NCBI GenBank assembly: GCA_932521035.1
Contig: OW051497.1
Coordinates: 9,362,001-9,426,000 of the forward strand
Reading direction: 5' to 3'
Length of the DNA stretch: 64,000 nucleotides
From: Oscheius dolichura
Taxonomy: Eukaryota; Nematoda; Chromadorea; Rhabditida; Rhabditidae
Every line of letters starts with the position of its first letter. Positions within the stretch are counted from its first letter, which is position 1. The notes under the pieces are model-generated. The model saw only the letters and a program-made list of their open reading frames with translations, searched no databases and was not told where the DNA came from. Below are positions 1 to 13,529 of this stretch, piece by piece. The translations under genes were made by a program, and so were the position numbers.

Positions 1-943
1 CTGGGATTAGACCTAAAACAATGGATAGAAGCCAAAGAAAGAGAATTACCAAAGGTAGGAGCAGCCATTCCAATCCTAGAGATGAGAACCTGAGTAATCG
101 CGGAGCGAGCGACGCTCTTCGACTGCCCAATTTTGTTTCCCTCCGCATCAACGATGTCGATACCATCAGTGAGCTCTCTGAATAGAAAAGATAAATAAAG
201 GGAAAGGGAATAAATTTACGATCTACGCATCATGGGAATATTAATAGAGTTAGCCACGCAAACAGCTACGAAGGGGACCAATCGTCCGATGAGAGGAGGA
301 GCAGACTTGACAAGAGCATTGAGCCCAAGAGCAGCTCCGAGAGCTCCTCCAGTAGCGGCACAATATGAGGTAAGTAACTGATTCACTGATCCTCCTTCTC
401 CAGATCGATTTGTGTAGTTTACGACGGCGTTGAAAGACTGATTCAACCATTGCCAAAATATCACGGCAGCTGGCGACCTGGACGATAAAAGGGTATAAAA
501 TAAAATAGAACAGATTTACTTGTAAAATGTGAGCATTCCTCCAGTGATGGCCATGTTCATCGGAACCTGAGCAGACATTCGACCGACTATGAACATCTTC
601 TCCCCGGTTGTTGGGTGGAAGGCTGACTCCACGGCATGTCTAGCTTTCCACAATTCGTTCAAACTCAAACCATCGGACACTTTTCCCGCTCTAAACAGGA
701 AGGATTAAACTTGAGCCGTCTCAATGCCCACTTGTAGCCATCCACGATTTCTTTGAAGTGATTCAATTGTGAGTCAGTGAATCGCAGATTCAGTGGATTT
801 GTTATGGCGAAAAAGTGCTGAAATGATTCTAGGAAAATAAAATGTTTTATAAATACCTTCGCCCTTCCCTCGAACGTGTCCTGATCCCAGCGAGGTTTGG
901 AGATGTCGGGCCTCAGAACAAGATTCTTTACCAGTTCCGACAT
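1..943 (-). CDS. sfxn: Sideroflexin (SFXN1/3 type), 3' end cut by window
   Basis: Inner-mitochondrial-membrane sideroflexin; in vertebrates SFXN1/3 import serine into mitochondria for one-carbon metabolism. The start codon at 943 opens [20 protein letters not shown], followed by the family's [11 protein letters not shown] stretch. The next exon carries the hallmark [19 protein letters not shown] and then [20 protein letters not shown] with SINIPMMR. The exon nearest the window edge reads [20 protein letters not shown] and [17 protein letters not shown], as in the family's second half. Introns are short, for example about 1-45 region and 180-235. The C-terminal part lies outside the window. 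Order and spacing match vertebrate sideroflexins throughout, so the family call is firm; which paralogue is not decided. Confidence 0.95.
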
Positions 944-3900
944 CCTCCCCTAAAACGTTTGTAAATACAACGGGGCCCTAGATAAAGGGAGTACAAGGAA
1001 GAGAGGCCAAATTGATTGCGACCCTTCTAGATAACAAAGTGCTGGAGAGAAAGGGGAAAGCATTAAGGCGAATGAGCTAAGATATCATTAGAGAACGACG
1101 GAAGGGGGTAGGCGGCTCGGAGAAAGGTGACGCAAGCTTGGACAAGAAGGAAGAGACATGTGATAGGTGTAACCGCGTGGCCCGAAGATCTTGTGGCGTT
1201 TATCTGGATCAATGTTCAAGCTGAGAACTGCGAATGGACAGACGGGTGAATGAGATGAGGGGAAAAGAGATTTTAGCAAATAATAGAGCTGCACGTGAGT
1301 CTGGCAAACTCAAGTGGCTAAACGGCGCGAGTTATATGAGGTAAGCAACGTGTTCTGCCAACAAACGATAAGGATAAACATAGAATACTTGAAAATTGTA
1401 AAAAGTTCCACTTGTTAACACCCTAAACTTGCTATAAGGAAGCAAATTATCGTTTTTTGGCTAATCTTCCGACCCCCGCAGGCTTGAATTAGCGAAAAGA
1501 ACATGGGTAGTAAAAGCCATTTGGCTACTTTCTCTTCCAGGCGAAGGAATTCAAAAAAGGAGCAGCTGGGTCCTCTTTTTCTGAATTTCTTCCCGATTCA
1601 GACAGCCAGCTGGCGTTTCCATCTGTTAAACCATTCCGACCCCTTGTACCTAACGTGGTTTACCAGATGATCCGCGATAAAATGAACGAAAACGGCAAAA
1701 AGGGACAGCCAAGGTTAGCGGTTAAGGGGTAGAGAAGGCGGAAAAGAGAGTGCCTTTTTTCTTAGACAGGTTTCCGATCAAGTCAAGCGATTAAGTGAAC
1801 ACGCAAAAGGCATGTTGTTATGTCCGCGTCTATTTCGGATATCTGTTTACTTCCTTATCTTTAAATATATTAATTCTATGCTATTTTTTTTAAATGTAGA
1901 AAGCAAAATGAATAGAAAAAGAATAAAACATATTCAAAAGTCGGATGGCCTTTAATCGCGTGCGATTGCCGTACGCGGCATATGGTGTTTTGGCAGTGGG
2001 CCAATAGTCGATACTAATGCACAATGTGCTTATTGCTTCTTCATATTAACTATTGATTTCGACATCTGTCCAATGTCAAAATCGCCATATCGAATAAATC
2101 TGCTGACGTGGTAAGCGAATTTTTTTTGCCTATTTTCCTATGTTTTCTTTTGTTTTGTCGTTCTTTTCGTTGTTTTTCTCCAACGCCGCTTTATTTTAAT
2201 AGAAACCACACTAATTCCGCTCCCCGAATCGGTTTAACTGTTAGAAATCTTCGCGCATATTCTCCGGTTGATTGCAAATCATCCCGTATAAAAAGTCTAC
2301 GTTCGTTATTAGTGTCATATCGCCCAGTTTTGTCTTTGTCCTTCAAAATCACAGGCCAACGCCATATTTTATAATCCAAAACTGCCCGACTTTTGTGCGT
2401 GATGGACGACGGCCCCTGCAAAAGGGAGAATAGAAAATCCACCCACGGGAGATCAAATGGGATGCAGTTGATCGATCCTTTAAGCTGCCCTGTTTGCTCC
2501 CATGTACTGCGCCACTGTGCGTCGCTTTGCTGGCCACTCAAACAACTTCAACATTTCCCTTTTGTATGTCCGCACACGGGGCCCAAATGGGCAGACGTCC
2601 TCACTTTAAAAGTTTGTTCGATAGAGAGAATGGACGTGGGAGAGACAGAGGCCCGATTTTGTTTATGTGTCTGGTTGTTCGACACCCCGTTTTGTCTGTG
2701 TGCTTATTTTTCGATAAAACACCTCCTGTACAGCCTCACAGAGGGCCTGGAGGCACTTTGACTCATTGGCAGTTCATTTCCACATCACACGGTGCCGCCA
2801 CCCGCAAGGGATGACAAATCTCCCGCCTCACATTCAAGTTTCTGGACCCTCTCCTCCTCCAGCTGTTTCGAACAGACTGCTGGGAAGTGGTTCAGTTCGT
2901 CTTTAACAGATCAAACAATTGAAGCGATTGTACAGCCGTTCTCTCTCTCCCGCTCTCTTTCTTCCTTTTTTACGATGAAGAAAGCGATCGGCCACTGCAG
3001 CTGTTACTGTTTTCTTTGCGGCCTCTCTTCCTCTACTCACTTTAAGTCCTTCAAACTGTTGAGATTAGGCTTTGATCTCTCTCTCTCTCTCCTTCTTTGA
3101 ATGCCCTCCCCACCTTGTTTCACTCGCACCGAGCAACTGACTGACTGATTGATTGGCACTATACTCCTTCCCTCGCCGTGTTCATTTGGGGATGAAAAAA
3201 AGAAGAAGAAGCTTTTGTTTGACCGTTCTCTTTCAGTGCCACGTGATTCAGCCCAGCATAAACATTAGCGGGAGACTCCTTTTGCAAAATATTGCTATTT
3301 TGGATTACCTCCACTGCCTCTAGATCGGACTCGCAACCTTACCCCTTTATTAGCATTCTCTAAGTGTCATTTGTGGTATTGTCGATTTCCCAGGGCGGCC
3401 TTTCCGCATCTACTGTTCCGGTTGCGTTAATTGCATTCGAATTTGGGGGTGGTGCGTACGTTCGAGCCCCCAGACACCTAGGAAGGAGGCATATGTGTTC
3501 AGAACTATCATCAATTATGTCAATTGTGACCTATTCAACGGGCAGCATCAAAAATTTATGAGCTGCCAGATCGACGCCATACAAAATTGACGGGATTGCC
3601 CCTCTCTCGCTCTCGCCCCTATTGATGGTAGGCAAAAAGTAGATTGAGGCGTCAGGTCGTCAGGTCGTTTGTGTAAACCCACCACCAGTGCCGTCATCCC
3701 CAGGTGGTCTTCATGCATAGAGTATTGGCTATACATTGCCCACCTTTCCATGTTCTTTCCGTATGCTTGCATAGTGTTCCTTCCCGGCTAGTGAGAGCCT
3801 CTCGCGACTTGAGGAAAAAGCCACCGGCCACCTTTATGTTATCGTTTGTGGAGTGTCGCGCATCCCGCCGCAGGTGTGTTTGAGCGTTCCCTGCTCTGCT

Positions 3901-5809
3901 TCTCCTCTTCTAGCCGCAGCCTACTGTCGCTACGGCATCATTTCTGACTCCGGGCAATATATCCTCTATACAAGCGTACATATTGACAGCTATTTGTCAG
4001 GAATGTCCATCTCTGGGGGATATAAGAATCCCCCGGTTTTGACCTTTTCCCCATTCTTGTTGAGTATCCATTCGTTCGCTTTATGGGTGTCCTTATCCGG
4101 GCTGAGATTGTCGGTCCTTACGCATGCTTAATCAGGATTGAAAGCTTTTACAACACATCAAATCTTTGGGAGGGCGAGATCTCCCCGACTAGAATAGATT
4201 TCTCGTGATTTTCAAGTGCCTTCACATCATCTTGTTATTACCCCAGGGCTCGTCTCTGTTAGTGTCTCCAAAAATACTAATTGTAATTCATCTAAACAAT
4301 GATATCAGACGAGGGAAGCTGCCCAAGCTGGTCCGCCCCTTTTTCAAATAATAGCCTTACGGAAAGGTCTGTTCATCATTTGTCTCTCTCGGTCAAGGCA
4401 ATGAGACTAGGCTCTTTTGTAAACCTCGCTGTCTCTCATTTCCAGCTTTTATTGTCTCGAACTTCCTCCTGCTCCCCCTTTCCGCTTTTAATCTCAGCCT
4501 TTTTCATAATTTATTGGAGGAGTTTCTTACGGAAAGCTGGAAATAAACCAGTTCTTTTTACTTTTACTTGAGAAAATTATCAGAATTAAAAGTGCAGATA
4601 TATCTCGTTGATTTGAGACGGCAACCTGTTTCCTGGCAGTCAAGATATGTGAGATAATACCCTGTCTGCTAACAACACTGCTAATTCTAGAGAGAGCTTT
4701 CCCACCGATTATTGCGTACCCCTTTTTGCCGGTCACATCTCTTAAGAGAGAAGATCTCCCCAACCACGAAAAACCACTTCCGGTTCCTGCTATCACTTTT
4801 TACCAAGAGAGCGTCCAGTCTTCCTCTCGTAAACGAATGTAACAGCCGTAACAATAGCATTCGGACTAGCCTGATTCCAGATGGCAACAGCTATCATCCT
4901 TTTTATCCGTTCCCTGTTCTCATTTCTGCCATTAGGAAGATAGAAGAAATATGTTGGCTTTGGCCGTGGCCGCCGCCCCTCTCCCGGATCCGATGTCAAC
5001 AGGGGCACTTTGCTGTAGTAGCATGAATTTCTGATATGCCACTCTCACTCACTTCCCCGAATTTCTCTTTTTGCTCTTCAAACTTTGCGCAGGTTATTTT
5101 GAGGGGCAAAAGAGGTGCGGACATAGAAACGCAAGAAGCTCCGCCGACCAGTCTGTTCGCACTGTTTGCTCAGAGATTAACCTACTATGTCTACCTGTCC
5201 TGTTATGTGAACGTCTTCATGTTTATTTCCTCCCGTCGATGATCAATATACTCGGTGTCATTATTCCATCCAGTTGTCGCCGGGGGTTTACTATGAATCA
5301 GTGATTGATGGCCAAACTATTGCCTCATTAATCGCTGGCTTTTATCCATTTGCCCCACCACTACCGTCATGTTCTCTCTCTCATCTCCCTCTCTCGCAAG
5401 TAGCTGTCAATATTTAGATTCTTGTCGTTGCGCTGACCTCAAATGTGACCATAAATGCCGTCCGGGGGGCACCCTTCACAATTGTCTGTGTTGGGTGGTT
5501 TTACACAGATATCCGAATCCAGTTACCATCGGAGGACTTTCCCACGAGGGGGCAGCGAACTTTTGTCTTACTTATGACTCATTTGCACACAATAGCTTGT
5601 AAGAACTACGACAGAGTTATGGGGTACTGGCGGTTCTTTTGAAGACGGTGTCATCTTGGACCATACACAAGGCCATCAAGGCATCGAACGCCTCCGCCTT
5701 CTCCAATCAAACATGGCCATTCTTCTCCTCACTTCTCCCCCTAAAAAAGAGCTGCAATATCATTTTTTCAGACAGACTTATGCTTGACCGGTAGCCCTTG
5801 GCGTTCTCT
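944..5809. other. Intergenic, no supported gene
   Basis: About 4.9 kb between the 5' end of the sideroflexin gene and the ninein-like gene. Open frames here (for example around 2100-2760, 3850-4130 and 4300-4570) have skewed, low-complexity translations, overlap one another in several frames and lack chains of splice-compatible exons. Pyrimidine-rich runs are common (CT-rich at about 2935-3100). I see no RNA gene and no clear repeat family. Promoters for both flanking genes must lie here but no core element stands out. Confidence 0.6.
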
Positions 5810-8800
5810 ATGACCCCAAACGAACATCAGCTAGACGATGAGAACGCCCATGTTCAAGAGCTGAAACGAGTATGTTACCTATCCAAAACACGGTAATTTG
5901 ATCCATTTTTAGCTTTTTCTCTCCAGTAACGTAGATGAAAACAAATGCCTCAACGCAGCGGGTCTTCATTCTTTGTTTTCCAAGTTAAAACTCTCCGAAT
6001 ATGCAAAAGAGATCACTGAGCGGGTACTCTGCGGTCAATTGACCGTCGATTTTGAGGTAAATTATTCCGGTTATTTCCCTTCTAAATTAACTGTTATTAT
6101 AGAACTTCAAAGAGCGTTTCGTCTCGTACCTACCAGAGATAATTGATGTCTCATCGGGAACGGTGGACACGCTCCTCGCTCGATCTCAACAAACTGCACA
6201 AAAACTTGGATTACGAGACCTACAGAGGTGGGTTTATGCGAACGGCAGTATAATATTATGAAAAAGCTTTGTTTTGTGAGGGAATTAATGCGCCAACGAG
6301 TTTATCATAGTCTCATACGGCGGGAGTCACAGTTTGGCCCCCCAGCCATGTCCATGCATTTCGTTTTTATTGAAAGGTTCGTTTGCTGCTTTTTAATACC
6401 CATATTAATTGCTTGTCGCTGTAAATGTCCTGTACCAAATCCAGTAAACGCTTACGCAAATTATGCAGTCAATTTGCCGCTGGCGAAATACAATAGACTC
6501 CGTGATGCAAATAAAAATAGATAACTGCATGACGTGGGGAATAGAGAGGAGTCAGTTATTCAGCTTCTTACTTCAAATGGGAACATTTTTGTCTCTAGAT
6601 TTATTTTGGATGATGTTTTCTTGGTGAGTACTCCAGGAAATGCTCTTTTAATCCAGTTCTAATGTCAATACAGTTCATTTTTTGTCATGCTTCCCGGCAA
6701 ACACTTAAGCTCGCGTTCTACCCGAAAGTATAAAGAAAGTAAATAAGGAGACCGTCTAATTCGGCACTTTTCAGGTTAACAAGATATGAGACACGCCTTT
6801 TATGTGAGAGTACCAAAGAATTGGAGCAGCTATCCGTAGTTGACATCAATCTTCTCTTTGAACGAGGTATTTCCCTATAACAACGCTCTGTATTCCATTC
6901 TTTTTTCCAGCTGACGCAAAGAAGAACGGCCGGGTGTCGATGCAACAGTTCTTGTCACAATACCGACTGCAGAAGAGGCTCAGCGCAGAGGTAAACCTCT
7001 TTTCAACGAGTCATAAAGGAAAAAGTCGTTTGTAGGTCCACTTTATTGCGGATTCTTATGTCTCGTCGCTCAACCTGTTCGAGTCGCTGGATCCAGGCCG
7101 CACAGGGTAATAAAGCACTAAAAAAGTTCGATGGCCAACAAACCTTGTTCCGAGCTTATAAGCAGTCTTCTAGCACATTTCTGTTTCCCATAAGCAGGCA
7201 CTTTTTAAACGGCTGATCAGGCGAACAAGGCTTGTTCTTTGCTGTCTACGTGGAAACGTTTAAACACTTCTCGTTTCCTCTTACCAAATTATGATCCCCA
7301 TTTCAGCACGGTGGATAGCCATGATCTAATGGAGATGTGGAATAAATCCGGCCTCAGGATAGACGAAGGGTTAACTCTGTTAAAGGCTAGTTCTGTTTTT
7401 TTCTCACGTTCTAATTTATGTGCGAATGCCACCGCGAGTTTTTGACATTTTGACAAATATTGGATTAGACAGCGATTGCCCTTTCACCGGGTACGGCACA
7501 CGCGAACGATTATCCTCGCCTCTTACCGCCGTCAAAAGTATCATTTTACCCTCCTTTATATCAGTATCCGTTTTCACAAGAGGCACAAGAGCGCCCGGGC
7601 ATATCTCTCATTAGCTTCCGGGCTCGTACGCAAATTTTACAACGATTTAATAGGAAGAGCGTCAGCTGTAAATTTGCAACCACAAGCCATATCCCCCTTG
7701 CAATTTAATATGTGGGGAGAGAAGGTTATAGAATTAAGAGGTTACAGGAAGCTGGACAACCTATGAGCGGTGCAATTAATGCGATCTTTCTGTCGGGTTA
7801 CCTGGAAAGAGAATTGTCACATTCAACTGCAGAGGCTCCTATCGCGGTCAGGGCTGCCATCATCTCATTACATTCGTGTATTGATCATTTACGGTTCGTG
7901 ATACTTTCTCATTGAACATAATGGACTTCTCTTCCTTTTGGAACAAATGATCTTTAGGTGCAATGTGAGGGAGGGTGAATCACGGGCAGAACATCTCCAT
8001 AATCAGCTGCAATTGGCTAATCAGCGGCGACATCTCCTCATCGAAGAACTCGAACACAACCAGGCCACAATAGAACAAGGTTATGATAAAAGGATACGGT
8101 AGGAATTATTCTCTTTAATTTTAAGCATATACTTTAAGAGAGACAGAAGAACGGTATCGGGCGAAATTGATCCAAATGGAAGACAAATTCCGAATAGACA
8201 AGCGGGAAATACAAAATGATCTTGAACAGGTTTGTAGCCATTACATTTGACAGCGGTAAGGGAAAATATTTAGGTGGAAGAGGAACTATCCAGGATGCGA
8301 CAACAGGAGGTCTCCCTTAAGAACAAGGTCCTCCTGATGGAGAGATCATCAAAACGGCTGAATGAAGAAACGAGGGAACAGCAAGAAACTATCGGCCAAC
8401 TGGAACAATTGAACCGGCAATTGAGGAACGAACTCAGCAAGGTTATAATTTCAAATAAGGCCTTTCACATCTGGAGTGTTTTTAGGTTATGCAGCCGAGA
8501 CCGGTTGAAGACAACACCCAATTATTGATGTGGAAGCAGAAAGTTGATTTACTGGTGGCACATAATAAGGTTCGTCTGTTTCTCTGTTTTTTTCCAACCT
8601 ATGGATTGTTTTAGCGATTGCGAGAGAAAGTTCAAGATCTAACCGCTTCACAGAAAAAGAAGAGCCGGGCATTAAGCGATGGTGACGCATTAAGTTCGCG
8701 CTGGAGCTCAGCGTTCAAAACACAGGTGATTTTTGTTTCCTACTATGAGAAAATGAGGAAACCTTCAGATTATGTTGATCAGGAAGCGAAGAATCGCAAG

Positions 8801-10450
8801 AGGCGACACTCTGTCTGAGTTGGACAGCGAACCTGAGTCCATTTTCGTTCGGCATCGACAGCGCAGATTACTCAAACGGCGGGAACGGAAAAGGAGACAT
8901 GATGCCGTCAGCAAAAGATTGAAAGGAAACGAATCAGGTTGGTCATTCTACGATCTATTTGTATTGCTGATTAAGGCGAGGAATCTTCCTCCTGCGGCGC
9001 TTCCTTCCGTGAGCAGGTGTTTGCCCACAAAATGGAAGAACAGCTTCAAAAATTGAAAGAAGATCATAAAAAGGAGGTGGCCATGGTTCGACAAGCAGCC
9101 AGCAGAACAATGGCGGATGCTTTGAATGAACAGGAGAAACAACTCACTTCCAGGTGTCTTATTTCCATTTTTTTTGTTATTCATATATTTTAGATTTGAA
9201 AGAGAGAAGAAGCAGTTCGATGAGCGGTTGGGTAGCGAGAAGAACAGCATGGAGAGACAATTTGCGGAGGAGAAGATGAAGTTGATGAACAGGCTGCAAG
9301 AAGACTTCGACACTGAGCTGAAGAGGATTGCTTCGATGGTCAACCGGCCGGAGAACGCTGCCACTGTGGAGCAATACAGGAGGCAGATCAAACAGTTGGA
9401 ATCCAACCTGGAGGGGCAGAAGAGCAGTTACGAAAAGAGGCTCATCGAGCTTCGCGATAAGTATCGAAACACTGTCCGAGCACAGACCAGCTCCTACATC
9501 ATCGACAAAAACACTACCAACTTTATCTCCTTGATTGAAAAATACAGGTATCTATCCGAATGATTCTTTTTAATCTTGTTTTCATAGGAATACCGGCCTC
9601 CCTTCAACCCTTGAGCCCTATACCAGCTCCCGTTCCTCTCTCAGTGTTGAGAAGCGCCCAACAGCCACTACCCACCTTTTCCAACGAGTAAGTACACATC
9701 ATAATATCGTTTGTGTTTATCCAACGAGTTCAGTTGAGCACATCATTTACTAGCGAATAAACTACAGTAAGTTAGTGGCTGCTATCTGTGATGGTGTTTG
9801 TTCAGCTTTTTTCATTTTGCGTTTCAACTCATAAAGCCGTATTCAAATTGCCCATTTCAGTCACTCTCCTCCATGTCACCTCGCTGTGAAAAATGCGACA
9901 TAACGGAAAGCCGTCTGAGGGAAATATACCACACGTTGGTTGGAGACAAAGCGGTTGTTGAGAGTGGTATAGAAGATGTTGGTTCGAGTGCCGGAAGTCA
10001 GACAGATGTAAGATATTTTACTCTATTATTTATACGAAGATATTATTCAGGATAAGTCGCTTAAACGTGAATTGCGAAGGCTGAAAGGCAGATTAGATGC
10101 ATCCACGGAGAAAGTGACAGAACTTCGAGTGCTTCTGGCTATGCAAAACACCGCTAGAGACGGCTCTCGGACCTCTAGATCGGAGAATTGGATGCTAAAT
10201 AATGATAGAGACTGGAAGCGGTGGGATTTTATATAGCTTGTGCATTTTATCCTTATCTTTTAGACATTCCACGAAATGGTCCGACATGACGGGTGTGGTA
10301 GAACGTCTAGAGTCAGAGAAACTGCTTCTAGAATCTCGTCTGTCGGAATCCCAAGCCTTAATTAAGAATCTTGTAGAACAGTACAAGACACAACTTGACG
10401 AGTCACAACGACTCGGAAATATCTTAAAAGATGTACATTCAAATCATTAA
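5810..10450 (+). CDS. Ninein-like centrosomal EF-hand/coiled-coil protein
   Basis: Ninein and ninein-like proteins anchor microtubule minus ends at centrosomes or other organising centres; the nematode member is NOCA-1. The first exon (MTPNEHQLDDENAHVQELKR) splices over a 43-base intron to LFLSSNVDENKCLNAAGL, matching the start of vertebrate ninein. Further degenerate EF-hand loops follow: ADAKKNGRVSMQQF near 6915 and LDPGRTGTVDSHDLMEMW near 7090-7335. From about 7960 to 10440 the product is almost all charged heptad-like coiled coil rich in E, K, Q and R, with a basic stretch around 8780-8900. The EF-hand positions are incomplete for calcium ligands, so calcium binding is doubtful. An acceptor-like site lies about 40 bases before the ATG. 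Many exons are short and I have not fixed all joins, especially between 6230-6770 and 7380-7960. Confidence 0.8.
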
Positions 10451-10992
10451 TTTTCATAGATAGTCACCCCCATCCCTTTTCCCTTTTAGTGAACTCATAA
10501 CTTGTTGGGATCAAATCCTATACGGGCCCCTCATTCCGGATTAATATGCTCAGTTCAACTCTCTCACGTAGGATCTGTGTAATTCTTTTGTTGTCTAAGG
10601 CTTAATATCATTTGTGCTAGTGAGTGCCCTCGGATAGCAATCACTTCTTTTGTATGTGTCATATAGAGCTTTGATTCAGAGATTCGCTGATGATTCTAGT
10701 CGTTTTCCCACCCCTCTCTCTACTTCTCGTCAAAATTCAGTTCGGTTACCAGTCTTTTTCAGAGTTCAGTCATTACAGGTATATTGAAGTAAAGTTTTAT
10801 ATTGATTCACGTTTATTGAATTAGTTAACAATTATTAAAAGAAATAAGATAAAAGAGAGATACATTCGATTTTAAGATTTCAAACTGGATGACCGTCCTC
10901 ATTCAGTTGTTTTATTTTGTTCAGCTTCTCCCAAGTCGTCTTTGTCGCATTCTCTCTGTGCTGGATTCGCAGCAACACCATATTCAGTTTGC
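10451..10992. other. Intergenic between convergent genes
   Basis: About 540 bases between the stop of the ninein-like gene and the stop of the minus-strand gene that follows. AT-rich 3'-UTR-like sequence; no open frame or RNA gene I can support. Confidence 0.6.
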
Positions 10993-12742
10993 CTAAGCCA
11001 CCCATGGATATATATGGTATCTCCTAGCTGGCACTGTAGGATCAGTTATGAGAAAGGTCTGCGAGATTGGCTGCGTAGAAGCAGAGCGTCCGTCGATTCT
11101 TAACAGTTGAATTTATGCAATAAAACAACGTACTCCTACCTTCTTCCACTGCATGCAGCCTCCTCCATTTTCTCCATGTCCTTGCCCAGGGGTCCTTGTT
11201 GCATTTCCTCTTTGGCTATCCCCTCCCAGAACTTATTCCCAAGCATCGCATACTTCAGCTTGTCGATGCCGCCGATTTCGAGCGTTTCTAACTCTTCCTT
11301 TACATTTACAAATAGGGCCACTGCGGCGCTATTCAAAGGTTTTGAACAACTCGGAAACGGTTATTCTCAAATCATTATTTTGGTCAAGACTGTTTTCCGC
11401 CAAAAGAAACATCTTTTAAGTTTAGATCACGGCTTTCGTCTCAGCTCAACAAATAGGGCCATTTAACACCGCCCATCTCATTATTTTTAATTGATATACG
11501 TAACAGAACAGGACGCCCACTAATAAGATCATTTGGGTCACATCCATGTCGTCATTAAAAGGAATAGCTGATTTTATTTCAAAGCCAGTGCAATGCTCTT
11601 TATTCAAAAGCGGAAAGAGATTCGTTATAATCACCCTTTCCTGGGCAAATGTCTCCAAAATCGCTACAGTACACAATTACACAGTAAATAGCGGCATAGG
11701 TGACGAGAAGAAGGAGAACAATGATGATGCCTCTTCCATGTCTCGTCAACAGTTCAGAATAGAAGAACAGCTTTACGCTGAGGAGACTCGCCAAGCTGCT
11801 TCTTCTTGAGATGGTTGATAATGTCAAAGCAATGGAAGACGGCGGCTGGCTATATTCTTCTCTTTCACTTCCCAAGTTCACATAGACGGGAAGGTCGCAG
11901 CGGACAGTCTCCGAGAATTCACTGTCGTTCACTGAAACACTAGAGACTCCAAGAAGTAGACTTACGTTGTTTGGCAGTCATATTACAAACAGACATGACC
12001 GAATGACGGCGATGTTCATTATTTTTAGAGGTAAGGATAGGCGTCTCGCGGTAGCAATCGTCCGAGAAGGTAACGGGCATATTCTGCCTATTGAACCATT
12101 CTCAATGGGCACATCGACTATTCCATTGTTCTTGGAATAATCTCTGGTTTCATTGAAATGGACAAAATGGTTACCAAGACGATGTGTTTTATCCAAACAA
12201 TGGGAATAGCTCAGCATACAGTAGGCCCCCAGACGGCTGTGAAATCTCTTTCAACAAAAACATCTCTTCAATTCCATCTGCCCAATATAACATGTGTCTC
12301 GAAGAAACGTCAGTCTAATTTCCTCGTAGCTACGAGATCACCATACCATCATTTTGGCTAATTGGAGATGGGTGGGGTTTCCCTCGTCGCAATTAAAAAC
12401 TTCATCCATATAAGAAGAATATGGGGGGATGTTTCCTCTACGGATTGAATGTTCTGCCGTTCTGTGGGTTTATCAACAGGACTCATTACACGTCTACTGT
12501 CTAGACGTGTTTTGACAACATCCTCTTTCCCGTGGCGCACCGAGCCTGTCTTGCCCAGTTGTAACCCTCTTAGAAAGTAGAACTACTCCTTCTGTAGCAA
12601 TGCCCGGCAAAGAAATCTTGAAAATCCTGTTAAACCTTCGGGCAAGGCTATCTACAATCACGTGCTCTTTTGCATAAAGCGTCTGTTTGCACTCAATAGG
12701 ACGTCTAGACAAGAATAACTGTCTCAGGCAGGGGCAACACAT
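10993..12742 (-). CDS. Unrecognised multi-exon membrane protein
   Basis: A minus-strand chain of exons that join in frame. It may begin near 12742 (MCCPCLRQLFLSRRP). Around 12420-12360 it reads PPYSSYMDEVFNCDEGNPTH, and near 12080-11970 DDCYRETPILTSKNNEHRR. A 34-base intron then leads to NDSEFSETVRCDLPVYVNLG. Near 11760-11680 lies a clear hydrophobic segment (GIIIVLLLLVTYAAIYCVIV) and around 11530 a second one (MILLVGVLFCYVYQ). The C-terminal exons at about 11330-10993 encode a soluble region (IGGIDKLKYAMLGNKFWEGI) ending YHIYPWVA. I do not recognise a family. The first exons and the link between the second hydrophobic segment and the C-terminal part are the weakest points; two genes are possible. 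Confidence 0.45.
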
Positions 12743-13529
12743 CTCTCCTCTGAGCAGTCCATCCTCTTCCTCTTAGACGCCTATGAAATGACGGTCATTA
12801 TTCCCGCTACTTATGCTCTAAAAAAGAATAATCGTTGTCTGTTTCCTCCTCCGTCTAGCCTGATTTCTATTTTCAGACCATCCAATGGCGCCAATGCACA
12901 ACATTATGAAACTTGTCTGCAACATGTTTCAGAAGCCTCCGGATATGTTCCCCTCGTATTCCATAGGTAATTGCATGGGATCAATACGTATCAGGTGAGA
13001 AATAATCCGGAATTTATTAATTAGCATCTTCCGCTTCCTATTCACCGCTTAGCTTCATCACAAATAGCTTATTATATTTACAATGCCTACATAAACTCTT
13101 TTCTCCCTAGCAACAACATTGAATTTAAATTTCTGGTAGAATTTTAAACTACGATAGCTTGTTGAACTACGCAAAATCGGATGTTATTTGTGTCATGCGG
13201 CAAAGTGCAAGAAATAATGGCAACAGGAGATGCGGCAGACGACGAGAGTATGAGAGATGGTCGAATCGATCCGCTCGTCCAAATATTAATTTTGCTTACT
13301 TGTTTTTATTCCCTCAGCTAGTTATGCACCCTTTGTGATAGTGATTCTGTTTTTTTTCTATTTCTTTTCCCCTGCATGTGGTGTGTCGAATTCGCACTTT
13401 TCCCTCTTCAGAAGTTCATAATTCTCTGCCGTCATCTTCATTCTTCTCTCCGTGACACAAAGCACCTTTGTTCCTTTACCGTCGTGTTTTCCAGGTGTTT
13501 AGTAGTGTTAGAAAGTGCTGTGAAATACC
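12743..13529. other. Divergent intergenic region
   Basis: About 790 bases between the possible 5' end of the minus-strand membrane gene and the start of the co-SMAD gene, so it should hold both promoters. Only short, unconvincing open frames; a pyrimidine-rich acceptor-like TTTTCCAG ends about 35 bases upstream of the SMAD ATG. Confidence 0.5.

Noticed and set aside
3425..3475. GTTCGAGCCCCC, like a tRNA B box
   Set aside because: No A box at the right distance upstream and no cloverleaf arms pair.
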